Under the pieces are notes generated by a model. The model did not search any database and was not told the origin of the DNA. It saw only the letters and a program-made list of their open reading frames with translations. The translations under genes and the position numbers were made by a program. A stretch of DNA of 64,000 nt. It comes from Vanrija pseudolonga (Eukaryota; Basidiomycota; Tremellomycetes; Trichosporonales; Trichosporonaceae). The stretch lies in NCBI RefSeq assembly GCF_020906515.1, contig NC_085854.1, positions 1,426,001-1,490,000 on the forward strand. Reading direction: 5' to 3'. Positions 43,952 to 57,300 of this stretch are shown one piece after another (positions within the stretch are counted from its first letter, which is position 1; each line of letters starts with the position of its first letter).

Positions 43952-46691
43952 TGCGGAGAGCCACGAGATGTGCGGGTCGGGTGTAGTGAAGGACTTGCTG
44001 GCTGGGTCGAGATTCGAAACGTGCAGTAGGGAAGGTTGCTGGCCGTGCAGTGAGTGCGGTGGTGCCAGTGGTATGTGGTGGGCGTGCGTGCGTGCGGGCG
44101 TGCGCTCAGCGCACTGAACAAGGTGCCTTTCGTCGCCAAGTGCTCTTGCTGTGGCTGCTGCGAGCTGGCTGGTGTTACTCTCTAGTGACTGCGCGTCAGA
44201 GTCGAGTGCTGCGGCGGCGACGACAGTGAGTAAGGGAGGGAAGTGGGATAGTGACAAGATGCATCACTCCTTTCAAGTTTGTCGCTGCATGGGTTCGGGC
44301 AGCAGGCAGGCAGGCAGGCTACAGCGGGCGGGGGTGGTGTGTGGTGTGTGTGTGTCTGGGTGGTGCGCGTAGGCGGCCGGCTTTGGGGGGGTGGGCCTGT
44401 GGCCTGTGGTGCTCTCCTCTGCCCGGTTGCGTTGCGCGCGACGCCGCCGTGTTGCGTTGCCTGGGACGGGATCTTCACAGCGGTAGGCGATACGGCACTC
44501 AACGCGAGCAACGAGCAGTAACACGCAGCGCGCAGTGTCTTGGCCGCCTACACTCAAGCTCGACCTGGCCTGGCTGCATCATCACTCAAAGTCGGAATAC
44601 ACAAACCAGGGACAAGACAGAGCTGCATGCCTCCTGATCCTTGGCTCGTACGCCTCGCGCGAGGCTAGAGGGTAGTGGTAATATCGGCTCTGGGTAGCGC
44701 GGGAGCGGCGAGCCAAAGGGTCCAAGTGGTGCGTGTTGGGGCGTCCTGACTGACGTGCAGACTTTTGACAGACTTGCCCTCCCTGGCGGTTCAAAGGGCA
44801 CGGGCTGCAGCGCTCCAGCACCTGCCCCCCCCCCCCATTGTCCTCCTTGTCTCAAAAGTCGGACCAAAGGGAACTCAGGGTCGCTCTAGATTTTGAACAA
44901 AGCATTCAAACAAGGAGCAGCGAGCACCACACAATGAGTGACTTCTATAACCAAGCCGCCGCAGAAGCCACCACACATTCAGTCAGTCAGTGGTGGCGCA
45001 AACCTCGACTCTTACTCTTGACGCCGCCGGCTCATTCAACCCGTCGCCATTGCTGCTGCTACTGCTGCTGCCATGGCCACCGCTGCCACCACCTCCTAAA
45101 CGAGGTAATGTCATGAGGACCTTTGTTGTCAAGTCCTAAGTTACCCACAATGCCATCCACCCAGGCCACCCACCCCCTGCCGTCGCGTCTCGGCCTGTGT
45201 GCGGGCGACACAGGCACGGGGTGTTGCGTCTTGTTGTTCACAGTCTGATACAGGCCCCAACGACGCCCGTCAGCCACGACTCCGACGGCAATAGCAGCGG
45301 CGGTGACAGGCGCACAGCGGTCCGGTCCGCGCGCGGTACGACGACGCCGCTTCGTGGGAGCAAGGTACAATCATGATGCGTAGTGTTGCATGTTTCTCAC
45401 GGCGGGCGGGCGAGGCAACAAGCAAGCAAGCAAGCGGGCACGAAACACGACCCCCTCGTTCACGCGCGCGCGCGGCTTAAAGTTTTTTTTTTCTGCTGCC
45501 TGAGTGCGTGCCTGGCTGGGCTCTACTACTTGGGCTAGAACGTCGCCTTGTTGCTGCTGCTGCGACTGCGAGCGACCATGACAATCTCTCCAGGAACTGG
45601 CTCCCGCAATGCTATTATCCGCGGACCCTCGACTCTAAATGGGCGTCGTGGTCGTCGCGGTCGACGTCGACTTGCTTCACTGTGCAGTAGTGTTTGAGAT
45701 GTGGGCACGCACCCATCCGCGCAGTCGTACTCTGTTTCGTCGGTGCACCGGGACGGGAGGACACTGGGTACACGGCAACGACACAACGCGTGCTGACGAA
45801 AGGCGGGGCGGGCGCGGTGGGCGCGCGGCGGGCACATGGGCTCCAGGCATGCCGGCACGGCCGGACGGCCTCTGCCCCAATATCCCATGCATCATTGCCC
45901 GACCGACGCCCGACTGCGGCAGTGGCTGTGGTGTGCATTGTGCATCATCGAGAGCAGTCACCGCCGAGAGCTTAACTCTCAGCTCACCACCCTGCAATGC
46001 CCATTTCCAACAGCCCCCCACCTGGCGCTGGCGCAGTGGGCGCAGAACAATGGTACTAGCCCAATGTCTCTCCTGCGCACGCCAGCTGCAGCCACAAGCC
46101 ACACACAGGTTATGCATTGTTCCCCCACCCCAGCACCTGGCAGCTGGCAGGCCCGCCCCAGTCGCCGAGCCGAGCGGTGGCGTACGACGACGTCCACTAG
46201 TGCAGTCATTTACTTTGTCTCTAGCCACAGGTCTGGGTCTCGCTCGGTCGATCTGGTGGGTCTGGGTCTGGGTGGGCCTGGTGGTGGTTCTTGGTCGAGC
46301 CGGTGCGCCAGTGCTCGGCCCTTGGCTCCTTTGGCGATCAGTACTCAATTCCAATGTCATACATTACATAGCCGCTATTCATGCCGTGCCACACCACACA
46401 ATCTTCGCAATCCGCCAGAGATACCAGCCCGCAAACGCTTATCTAGGCAGGTCGGCTGACTGGGCTGGCTGGCAATGCATGCTGGCATGGCATGCTGGCA
46501 TGCTCGGTCGGTGATGGGCGAGTCTGTGCTCCTGCTGGCTGCGGTGGTGCAGGTCTTGTGCTCGGCAAGTTCTGCTCGACAAGTCACATGTACGTGGTTT
46601 GTCACCTCGCAAAGCACACCTTCCATGTGTCAACGCCTGGACGGCGCAGAGTCTATCAACTTGCTACGTACAACCCAAAATCGTCGTCGGC
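43952..46691. other. 2.7-kb gene-poor interval
   Basis: No gene supported. It contains the promoter of the GT18-like gene, a T10 run at about 45484-45493, CA/GT-rich stretches near 44340, and the 3' flank of the epsin gene. A short open frame from 44934 was considered and rejected. Confidence 0.45.
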
Positions 46692-48421
46692 TTAGAGGAG
46701 GAGGTCGTCGAGGTCAGACGAAGGCTTGGCGGCAGCAGCAGCGCCGCCCGAGGGAGCGGCAGCGGCGGCAGGCGCACCCCAGAGCGACGACTGGGCCTTC
46801 TCCTTCTCCATCTGCGCAATCGTCTTGTTACCAGCCGCCTTGGCCGGCGCGAGGGCAGGTCCGCCCAGCGACGTCGTCCATAGGTCGTCAAACGCCGACG
46901 CGCCAGTCTTGGGTGCAGGCGCGGCAGGAGCGACGGGCTTTGTGGGCGAGGCAGCCGGCCGGGCAGCCTGGTACGACGGCGCCTGGAACGATGGCGCTCC
47001 AAAGGTAGGGGCGGGGGCCGGAGCGGCGGCGGTGAACGACGGAGCAGGGGCACCGTACGAAGGCGTCGCGGCAGCCGCGGCAGGCTTGTTCGACTCGAGC
47101 AGCGCAAAGAGGTTGGCGTTGCCTCCAGAAGGAGCAGCAGCAGCCGGCGACGTAGCGGCCGGGCTCGCGGGCGCCTGCTGGAAGTCGTCAAAGTCGTCGT
47201 CGCCGAACGCGTCTACTGGCGCAGCAGCAGCGGCGGCAGCACGTGCTGGGGCCAGGGCAGCAGCGACAGGCTCGTCGTCAAAGTCGAACAGGTTGACCTC
47301 CTTGGCCTTGGGCTGCTCCTTTGGTGGCTTGGGAGGAGCGGCTGGGGCGCGGCCAGCACCGCTGCTGCTACCGCCAGCGCGGGCGGCATTGGCAGACGAA
47401 GTACGCCTGGGTGGCTGCTCCTCAAAGTCGTCGGCACCTTCATACTCGTCGTACGACTGACGGCGGTTTGACGAGTCACGGAAACCTGAAGATGAGCGCC
47501 CACCACTGCCCCGGTATTCATCGTCCTCACGGCCGTAGCCACCACCACCACCGCCGCCGCCGCTGCTTCCTCCGCCAAACCCGCTGCTGCTTCCACCTCC
47601 ACCGCGGTACGAGTCGCTGCCAAAGCCGCCGTACCGGCTTCCGGTCGACGTGTTGAACGCGCCGCCCTCGTGGCCCTGGTACTTGTTGCGGTTCTGCTTG
47701 GCCTTGCGGCGCTCCTGGCGAATCTTGTCCACGTCGCTGAGCATGGCCGCGATCTCGTTGGCACGGTTGCGGACTGGCGTCAGCTTCCGAGAACAACGCA
47801 CTAGCTCACCATTGATGCCCTGGTCCTTGCCCTTCTCGTCAATGTAGTGGAAGTTGCGCAGCATCTTGATGGTCGAGATGTGGGCGCGGGCGTCATCAAC
47901 AACGCGCTCAGAGCCGTGCTTGATCAGGTACTCGAGGAGCGTGAGGGCCTGGGCGGTTAGCAGGGTCCCAGAGACTTCAACCCACCTTGTAGATCTGGCG
48001 CCACTCGCGCGCTTCCTTCTCCATGAAACGCGAGTAGATGGTCGGCATGATCTCGTTAAACTGCTGGCTGTATTGTCAGCTCTCCGGTCGGCATATTCAG
48101 CTCACAAGTTGTTCGTTCCCGCAGCAATCTCCTGCATCAGAGTCGACGACGCGCCCCTGCACCATCACATCAGCTTTGGTCTCTTGTGCTCTCGGCGTCG
48201 CACAGACGCACCAGGGGTCCTCGTTGGTTGCTTCGCGGACCTTGGCCTCCATCTCGGGGATGTTGAGGACGGCGTTCTTGGCCGCATTGTAGTACGACTT
48301 GACATCGTACATTGTGATCTGGGACGCCTGCTTGGCGAGACCTGTGGTGGTGTCAGCGCGAGCGGGACGGGGCGTGACGTGTCAAGCGCGGTGTGCGGTG
48401 CTTACCCTCGAGGTAGTCCAT
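46692..48421 (-). CDS. ENT3: ENTH-domain epsin, Ent3-like clathrin adaptor
   Basis: Trans-Golgi/endosome adaptor. The ENTH domain is spread over six short 5' exons: SQITMYDVKSYYNAAKNAV, MEAKVREATNEDPW, GASSTLMQEIA, FMEKEAREWRQIYK, ALTLLEYLIKHGSERV, YIDEKGKDQGIN and VRNRANEIAAML, closely tracking yeast Ent3. The long last exon is disordered, Gly/Ser then Ala/Pro-rich, with acidic clathrin/ear-binding style motifs (NLFDFDDEP, DDDFDDFQ) and ends SSDLDDLLL. The first exon encodes only MDYLE. It is divergent from the TFIIF beta gene 375 bp away. Confidence 0.92.
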
Positions 48422-48796
48422 TGTGGGCTAGATACAGGCGGGCAATGCACGAGGGCGAGGAAGGGGTAGCACAGGCGACCTGTGTTTTTGGTTATGCACC
48501 GAGTTGCAGCGACGACGAGGACGAGTCGAGATTGCAAGAATGTGCAGTGAGATGAGTTGCCAGCAGTGGACTCTTGGTGGTAGTCGGCCGGTCGCGTCCC
48601 TGCTTGCTGGCACAGCACATCGGCGCCTGAATGACGCGGGGAGGCGTGGCTGCCCACCCTGGCAACACGAGTGCCACGAAGGGGGATTGCCGAAGCGCCG
48701 ACCCACCTCCACCTTCGCCACCTAAGTCATCTCAAAGCCATTGTTGTCGTCTTGCATTCTTGTCCATTGCACCTCGCACGTCTCGACACCGGCACA
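48422..48796. promoter_or_regulatory. Shared divergent promoter region (ENT3-like / TFG2-like)
   Basis: 375 bp between head-to-head start codons; no specific element recognised. Confidence 0.5.
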
Positions 48797-49996
48797 ATGT
48801 CCCAGTCGGACGACGTCAAGCCGCTCATCACAGTCGACGGGCACGATGTATTCAACCTTCCTGTCGTCGAGGACGAGGAAGAGCTAGAGGTGTCGCCGAC
48901 GCTTGCGGACAGCAAGGTCTGGGCCATCAAGGTGCGCGCGGAGGGAAGGCGGCGCTTGCGAGCGTTGAGGGTGGGAACTGACTGTGACAGGTGCCGCGGT
49001 TCCTCTTGGAGCGCTGGGAGCGGGTCGAGCAGGGCGGTGTGCACCTTGGGACGTTGTATGTGGACAACTCGTGAGTTGTGCTTCCTTTCGCCAGCTGCCA
49101 CTCACACGCCCGCAGCAAGAACCCACCATACATCACGCTCAAGCTGCCAGTGGAGGAAGAGGAGGAGAAGAAGCCTGAGAAGTCTGCCGGCCGCCCCGCC
49201 AAGCGCGCAAAGTTGGATACGAACGGCATCCCGGATGAGTTCCAGGTCATTCTCAACACTGAGCGCGTCAAGAACACGTACATCTTCACGGAGAAGGAGC
49301 GGACGTGGGTGGCGCAGGGCGGTGGCGAGAGTTCTTCAGCCAAGCGCAAGCGCGAGAAGGCGCACCCGCGCCTGCTTGCCTCGCTCAACCACGAAGGCAG
49401 CGTTCGCCCCATCACGTCGGCCAAGTACTTAAAGATCCTGGAGCAGCGCCGCTTGGAGAATGAGCAGTCGAAGCGGTGTGTACAATGGCACAATGGGATC
49501 GAAACTGACTATCCAGCCCTATTGTTCAGCTCGACGACACCAAGATGTCGCAGGCCAAGCTCAACCAGTTGGCTTCGGGTTTTGCCAACGCGTCGTCTAC
49601 GCTCGGCAAGGGCATGGTGGTGAGCTGATGACAACGGTTATGTTGGACGCCCAGCTGACAGCGCAGGACCGTCCACACCGCGTCGCTCCTGGCGAGCGCT
49701 ACGCCCGCTTAGAGCGCGGCGAGCTCACCGACAGACTGTTTGCGCTATTCTCTGACAAGCCCTACTGGTCCATTACCGCGCTCAAGGCCACGCTTCAGCA
49801 GCCCGACGCGTGGCTGCGCGACGTGCTCAAGGAGGTCGCTGTGCTCATCAAGGAGGGCCAGTACGCCAACATGTGGCAGCTGAAGGACAACTGGAAGGAC
49901 GTGGGGAAGAGCGAAGCGGGTGTCAAGCCCGAGGAGGAGGAGGACGATGATGACGACGAGGAGGACGACGACGATTTGGAGTTGATTGAGGTGTAA
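48797..49996 (+). CDS. TFG2: TFIIF beta subunit (Tfg2/RAP30)
   Basis: General transcription factor that binds RNA polymerase II with TFIIF alpha. The N-terminal dimerisation part reads SKVWAIKVPRFLLERWERV, LGTLYVDNS and PPYITLKLP. A lysine-rich linker (SAKRKREKAHPRL) leads to the central KRPIVQLDDTKM segment, restored by splicing across the 49460-49520 region. The C-terminal winged helix is ELTDRLFALFSDKPYWSITAL through QLKDNWKDV, followed by an acidic tail (EEEEDDDDDEEDDDDLE). Six exons with short introns carrying CTGAC branch sites. Confidence 0.92.
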
Positions 49997-51364
49997 GGGG
50001 GTGTACGAGCCGCGCAGCGGCGAGTCCGGCCCCGGGTGAGGGTACGGTACCGCCGTGAGTCCGGTATCGGTGGGGTTCAGGCCGCCGGTTACTGGCCGGA
50101 AGAGTCAAAGCCGGTCGGGTACGGCCTCCTCCTCCACACAGGCACGAGAAGATAGAGAGTGGGTGAGCAATCTTGGAGTCGCGTTCGCGAGGTCGCGGAG
50201 CGCCGACACCACGATAGGCCGTAGCATGTTGAGTGGCCGAGCCACATGATGTATAGTAGTGCATTGTCCCCTTGTCCCCATTTGCCCAAGATAGCCCTTG
50301 GCAGTGCCCTGGAGCGCCACGACGGCGACGGCGACGACGACAACAGCGGAACAGGAGCGCTGTGGAGGCTTGCAAGAGCGGATAAGCAGCGCTGGTGTGA
50401 GTGGGCGACCCCGCACCCCACACTGTTGGCGGGGTATGCGACCGAACACCGAGTCGGGGTGGTGACGACGTTGGTGCTGACGTTGACGTAGCGGACGAAG
50501 TACCTGACACAGGCCGCTGCACGCCGGGCGCCAAGACGATCGATCATTCCTCCAGCTCGGCCCGATGGCTCGAGGCGAGCGCGCGAAGCGCAGCACAGCG
50601 AGCGCCATAAGACGCCGGCGGCCAAGGCGTGGCGTGTCTGTCTCTCTCTCTCCCTCTCGTCCAGCCCTGCCTTTGTGCCCCGCATTCCGCTCGCACGGGG
50701 TGGGTCGTGACGCAGTCCTGTGCGCGTGCGTATGCTCGCCGCTCGCCGGTTAGATCCAGCGAGACATGGGGAACAGGCGGATTCGATAACATGCCACAGA
50801 TCAGTATTGCCCCCAGGCGGGCTTAGGCGAGGTACGCGAACGTGGCACCCCCAGGCGGCGGTTGCGGCGATAGCGGCGCGATATCCCTGTTACCTGAGGG
50901 GTGCTTTACCCGTGTCTGGCGGTGTCGGCGGCAGTGGCGAGGTGTGCGAGGTGGGGCGGGCGTGAGCTTGGATAAGGGTGGAGCTGGAGCCCGCATGCAC
51001 ATGCGCCAGGCGACGACCAGGCGATATGCGCCACGGCCATGTCATGTGCTCGTCGCCACGATAGCTGCGTTGGGAAGGCTGCCGGCTGGCGCCTGCCGCT
51101 GCGCAATCGGCAATGAGCGAGGATGGGGATAAGCCGCGCGGGGGTCCAGCGGCAACGATAATGCCTCAACAGGACCCAGTGTACATATACGTCTCGTGTC
51201 GTCGCCGTTGTCGCCATTGTTCGTCGTCTCTCGTCTGTGTCAGTCCCTGCCCAACAACACCCGCGCACTTGAACGGCCGTAGCGACTCACACCCTCGATC
51301 CCTCCTCGACCCCCCTCGACCCCTCGACCCCTCACCCCCTCGACCAGTCGATCCCCCGCCCGCC
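49997..51364. other. 1.4-kb intergenic region upstream of the APC permease
   Basis: No gene supported. It ends in a C-rich repeat tract just before the permease ATG. Confidence 0.45.
51294..51352 (+). repeat. CTCGACCC-type tandem repeat in the permease leader
   Basis: Imperfect repeats of CTCGAYCCCT run up to 12 nt before the ATG, giving a pyrimidine-rich, unstructured-looking leader. Confidence 0.7.
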
Positions 51365-53582
51365 ATGTCCGAATCCTCGGGCGTCTCCCCCGCCGCTCCT
51401 GCGGTGGCATACACCACCGACCCGAAACACAGCGACGACAAGTCGTCCGCGCACAAGGTCGCCATCGGCGAGGTAGACCACACGGTGCACCTCGAGCGCC
51501 GGTTCGGCTTCTGGAGCTGTCTCGGCATGGCGTTCATCATGCTCAACTCGTGGACTGGTGAGTGCGCGCGCGGAGCGAGCGCAGCGAGCGCGGCGTGCAG
51601 TAGTCGTACTGCCTGCGCTGCGCTGCGTCCATGACGCCGGCGTACTCCTCCCCGGTGCGATCGCTGACACCCCGCAGCGATGTAAGTGCTCCCCGCGGGG
51701 CAGACGGTCGTGATTGGCCAAAATGCAATACTGACACGGGGCCTCTCACTTCAGGGCAGCAGCGTGAGTCGTGGCGTGGCTGGGCGGTGCCACACAAAGC
51801 TGACCCGCGCCACAGTCTCGGCGTCGTCCTCCCCTCCGGCGGCGCAGTCTCCGTCGTGTGGGGCTGCCTGACCTCTGCGTTCGGCGCAATGATGACGGTG
51901 CTCTCGCTGGCCGAGGTGTGCCATATTTACCCGACCACGGGCGGGCAGTACGACTGGACTTGTGAGTGGCGCGCGCGGCGCGCGAGCCGACCGCCGTGCC
52001 GACGTCACGCCTCGTGGCACTGAGCTCGCTGGCTGACGCCTCGCTCCCCAGACATGATCGCGCCCAAGTCGCTCAAGACGCCGCTGTCGTACCTCGTCGC
52101 GTGGTCCGCCTGCGCTGGATGGGTGACGCTGACCGCCACCGCCTCTGCGTTCTGCGGCACGTTCGTGACGACGTAAGTGGGCCGAAGGCTGGTGCCAGTG
52201 CCGCCGCCACACCCACGTCCGCCTCGCTGACGCTCGGCGCCCGCACACAGCATCGTCGCGCTCTGGCACCCCGACTTCGAGATGAAGAACTACCAGACCT
52301 TCCTGATCTACATCCTCTTCCCGATCGCCGCCTTCTGCCTCAACACGTTCGGCGTCAAGATCCTGCCGGCCGTCGAGCGCTCGGGCTTCTACTGGGGCAT
52401 CAGCGGCATCGTCGTCGTCAGTATTGTTTGTCTGGCCACTGCGAGCCCCAACTTCCGGCCGGCGAAGGAGGTGTTCACGGAGTTTACCAACGTCACGGGT
52501 GTAAGTCGCTGTGAGGCAACCTGGCCAGCGCTACGCGCCCGCGCCCGCCTCGCTCCGCTCGGCGATCGCTGACGCTTCCAGTGGCCCGACGGCATGGCCT
52601 TCCTCATCGGCCTGCTCCAGTCCACCGTCGGCCTGTCGGGCTACGACGCAATCACGCACATGATGGAGGAGATGCCCACGCCGAGCCGCTATGCCCCCCG
52701 GGTGATGATCATGGCTGTCGGCCTGGGCGCGACGACATCGTGGTTCTTCCTCGTCATCCTGCTCTTCTGCATCAAGGACATTGACGCGGTGATCGCTGCG
52801 CCTGCTGGGCCACTGCTCGAGATTTACTACCAGGCGACGAACTCTGCCGCGGGGGTGAGTAGTAACACGAAGCCTTGGTCCGCTCGCGCGCTGACGCGCT
52901 CGCTCCCGCAGTCCACCTGCCTCGTCATGTTCAACTTCCTCGCAATGGTCTACGCGACCCAAGGCATCATGACCATCGCCTCGCGCATGGTCTTCACCTT
53001 CAGCCGCGACCACGGCTTTGGCCGCCTCTCGCCGCTCCTCGCGCCAGTGCACCCCAAGCTCATGGTGCCCGTCTGGTGCCTCGTGTTCGTGTGCGTCGCC
53101 GACTGCATCCTCGGGTTCATCTACCTCGGCTCATCGATCGCGTTCAACGCCATTGCCGCGAGCTCCATGTTCTTCCTCCAGCTGTCGTACATCATCCCGA
53201 GTGAGTCGGCCGCACCTGGCCTCTTCCATGGCGTTCGCGCTCGCTGACGCTCGTGCCAGTCGCCATCGTGCTCGTCCGCGGCGAGGAAATCTTCGCCAAC
53301 CAGCCCCGAAGGTGGTCGCTAGGCGGCTTCCGCCGTATCATCAACGCCTGCTCGCTCATCTTCCTGACCACCACGTCGGTCATCTTTCTCTTCCCGCCCG
53401 CGCTGCCGGTCGACGGCGCGACGATGAACTACGTCTGTGTCGTCATCGGCGTAGTGGGCATCATGAGCGCCGTCGTGTGGCTCATGGACGGCCGCAAGCA
53501 CTTTGTCGGCCCGACTGAGCTTGCCGAGCGGCTCGAGGTCGGCCGCCGCTCGAGCGAGGACGTCGGCGTGCCCGGGTCGTAA
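51365..53582 (+). CDS. APC-superfamily amino-acid/choline permease
   Basis: Twelve-span plasma-membrane permease of the fungal GABA/choline (Hnm1-like) group. The first exon ends GFWSCLGMAFIMLNSWT (51557). To continue in frame into LGVVLPSGGAVSVVWG (51816 on) the transcript must include a 4-nt exon (CGAT, 51678-51681) and a 9-nt exon (51755-51763), which restores NSWTAMAAALGVVLPSGG, the family's wording. Each has consensus flanks: CTGAC branch and CAG before, GTAAGT or GTGAGT after. Later segments: AEVCHIYPTTGGQYDWT, YMIAPKSLKTPLSYLVAW, GYDAITHMMEEMP, RMVFTFSRDHGFG and a C-tail ending VGVPGS. At least nine exons; substrate unknown. Confidence 0.9.
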
Positions 53583-54376
53583 GGTAGTCAGAAGAAGGAT
53601 AGTTACATCGGCGTTGTATTTGTGATGTTAATTACGCCAGAGTGCAGTGTTATGATCGTGCGGCGTGGCTGCGTTCAGGAGAGGATGTGGTGGCAGTGGA
53701 GCTGGACGAGAGCAGGGCCGCCTGGGCGAACAAAGTGGCTGTCGTCGCCTTGTCGCTGTTCAGCCTCGCCATACCCTCCCCGGGCTCTCCCCCTTGTCGT
53801 TTTCTTCCCCATACGCCCCGCACAACACGACTCAATGTCCCCACCGCACCCCCCGATCCCACGAACAGCGCGAAGACCATCCGCGCCGGTCCCTCTACAG
53901 AGCCTGAACTTCGCCTCTCGCCTCTCGCCTCCGCCACACCCACCCACCCACCCAGCCGACGCACGCCACGTCACTGCGTCACCGCCACTCTTCACATGGT
54001 CCACATGTGTCCCGCTGCTGCGCACCCCACCCCTCGTCTGCCCCGGATCTCTCCCACTATTATAATATGCACACTCTGGCGAGCTACGCTGCGTCGTTCA
54101 GCGGGACAAGGGCGGGGCTGGCACCTGTGGCGGGCGGCCCCAACCCCGCCCTGACTCGGTTTACCCGGGGTCCCTTGTGCCACCTCGTTTAATGCTGCAT
54201 GAACTTGCTGGTGCTGCTGCATTTTATCAGGATACTCTTCACAAGTGGTGCTTGCATGTCCCCATGCTCGCGGTTACAACATTACGCGGGGTCCCAAGCC
54301 CCCTTCCAAACTACTTTTCACCTCGTCGGTCGGCGTCGCCCCTCACTCGCTCAGACTGCGCCACCCGGGCCTCTCA
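53583..54376. other. Convergent 3' interval
   Basis: Lies between the stop codons of the permease (+) and the transcription factor (-). No gene seen. Confidence 0.45.
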
Positions 54377-57300
54377 CTACTGACTACGCCTCTGCTCCTC
54401 GCTGCCGTGGATGTCGGTAGGCGTAAATGGCCACGACCAGTAGTTGCCCGTCTGGAACAGCTGGTGCGGCGCACCAGCGTACAGCGCCTGGAACACCAAG
54501 TTCTGCTGCTGCTGTTGTTGCTGCTGCACGCTGCCGTTCTTGTTCACGCCGTCCTCGAGCTGCGCTGGAACCGGCGCCTCAGCCCCAGCGTTCGGCTGGG
54601 ATTGTCTGTTGTCACCCATCGGCCCGCCAACTGGTGGCGCTTGTGGGAACGCCTGTGGATGGAGTCCTGGCTGTGAAGTCTGGAACTGCAGTGCCTGGTA
54701 CAGCGGCCAGTTGACCGTCACAGGCGATACTGCGATGTTGGTCGGCGAGTCGCTCATCGTTCTCGCGCCAAACTGGGGCGTCAGCTACGATAGACCATGG
54801 AGACGCTTACAGGTTGGGGTGGTGATGGCCCGAACAATTGCATCGGCTGCTGCTGCGACGTGTCGAGGTTTGGTGGCATCCAGCCAAGCTTCTTCAAGTG
54901 CTCATTGACAGCCGGGTCTCGGAGCATCTCCTCGAGCTCGTTGGCCTTCTTCTCCTCCTCGGTCGGCTCAGGCTCGTTGGTTGATGGCTTGGACTGGTTC
55001 TGGAATGACTCGACGAGCAGCTGTTGAAGGGCATGTGCCGAGGCCGCCGCGCACTTCCACGTGTCGCCCAGGTCCTCGAGAGCCACGATACAGGTTTGGA
55101 CAGCCTCGAACGCAGCCTTTCGTCGTCTGGGCTTGCCATGGATCGCCGAGAGAAGGTGCACTGTGCCGGTCGTAAAGATGACCTGGGAGAAGGTGATTGG
55201 GGCGTAGCGGAGGCCGAGACTGCGGTTGTACAGCTGCGGTGGTGAGCGCTTACGCTCCGACTAGCTCCGCCGCCGCCACTTACCACAAGAATGTTGTTCA
55301 CGCCCTGTGCCGCCTTCTCGCACTTCTCAATGCTCGAATCGATCGGGCCGTCGCGTGAGGCCGACTCGATGTGCGCAAACCACGGGCGGTGGACGAGGAT
55401 GATGCAAAAGTAGTAGTACGAGTGCATGACGAGAATGTGGTTGGGGATGGCCGGCGTGTCGTTTGCTGGGGGGTAGGATGTCGCTGCCGTTGAAGCCGGA
55501 AGGCGGAGCGGCGCCGGCAGGCCGTCATGCCATTTCTGCAGTTGAATACTGACCGTCAGCCAAACCCACGACGCTTGTCACCCACTCAATGTCTGAAATC
55601 GCGCGCTGCACGCTTGGCGACGCCGTAGTGAAGCCAGACGAATACACCGTTCCAATGACGCGCTCGACGATGATACACAACTTGACGAGCCAGTGCCACG
55701 TAGTGCTCCGCCATCCCTTGACCGGCGAGCCAAATGTTGGTGGTGGGGTAAAGTGGCTCTGGAATCGTGCCTGCGACGACTGGCTGGTGATCTCCTGGCT
55801 AAGGTCGAGACTCTGCTGCGACACGCGTGGCAGGAAGCCGTCGGTGCCTGTTCCAGCGCCGTGTTGCGCCGCAAAGGCCTCAAACGACTGAATGTGCGCA
55901 ATGGAATGCTGGGCCTGGTGCTGCTGCTGCGGCGAGTGCGGGTGCACAACTGGGTAGAACAGGACCTCGTCCTCGCGTGCATCTGGTGCTGGTAGGGGGA
56001 TGTCGTGATCGGCCCACTTGAGGCTGGCTGGTCGTCCGACATATGTGCTCCAGAACCTGCGCCGTCGTCAGTGGCGTTCGCGTCAATTACACCACACTCA
56101 CTTGTCCAGGATGTAGCTCGCGTAGAAGACATTGTACCGGTGCTGCATTGTCTCCTCGCTGATGGAGCCGTTTGCAACCCACGCGGCGCAGCTCGAGCCC
56201 ATGCCCACTAGACGACGTCAGCGGCACACCCTCCTAGCATTGCCCACTCACAAGCCTGAATCAAACGCATCCCGACGCCAGTGTAGATGAAACCAAGCGA
56301 GTGGCGTGACAAACTCGCGTGGAAGGTTGCGAGTAGCAGCACGCCCGACACGGTGCTGAGCATTGCTTGCTCCGTCTCCTCCTCGAGCAGTGCCTTTGCT
56401 CTGGCGCCAAAGGCAAGAGCCAGCTGCTCGCGCACCTTCTTGTCGACGTTCAAGAAGCCCACACCCATGGCCAGCAGGATGTTATGCAGCATGGGCGAGT
56501 AGTATGGTGTCCGTCGTGGGCGGATGATTGTCCCCTCGACTGTAGGCGATGCCAGAAGGTCCCTCCTGAACCCGCGCTCGTTGACCCAGTAGCATTGCCT
56601 GGTTTCGTAAGCATACTACCGCTTGCAAACCACTTACGCATTGTAGTAGTTGAAGAAGAGCCGCAAGACCTCTTCGTGTGTCCAGTCATCGAGCTCTGGC
56701 GTGCCCAGCGTAGGCAGGTTGGGATATCTTGGGACAAGGAGCGCAACTCGCTCATGCCCGGTGCCAGTTGTCGACACGCCCTGGTCTGATGGCGACGATT
56801 GCGTGGCCGACGAGTCAGTCACGGCCTTGACAACGGAGAAAGGCCCAAAGTCGTGGAGCTCGCCCGTCTCTTCGTCGATCTAAATCGCGTGTTAACTTTG
56901 TGCCGCCAACACCACCCAGTGGGTACCCACCTTGAGCCTATCCCTATCGGCGCCGCCGCCGCCCACTCCCGCTCCCAACGGAACGCTAGCCGACTCGCGC
57001 TCGCGGTCCCTCCGCTCCAAGTCGTCGTCGTCCAGGCGCTCCGTCTTGACTTTAACGGCTGTGCTATTCCCAGCGCCGCCCGCAGTACCCGTCGGCCCTG
57101 GCCCCAACTCGTCGTTGATCCCGTGGGCGCGGAGCGCGCCCTCGAGCAGGCGGATGCGGTCTTCCAGCGCCGAGACGTACGCCTTTGGCGCCGACCTCCG
57201 CCCGTCCTGCTCGGGGTTGTAGACGCACTGCTCGTTGTATACCTTGCAGATCGCTGTGGGGGTTAGTGTCGGGCCTGGGGCCTGAGGGGCGCGGCGGGGG

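Noticed and set aside
44934-45116. Small frame MSDFYNQAAAEATTHSV with an AC-rich leader-like upstream sequence
   Set aside because: Turns into Cys/His low complexity and has no supporting splice sites or family.
45484-45493. T10 run as terminator of a hidden Pol III gene
   Set aside because: No A/B boxes or known small RNA recognised upstream on either strand.
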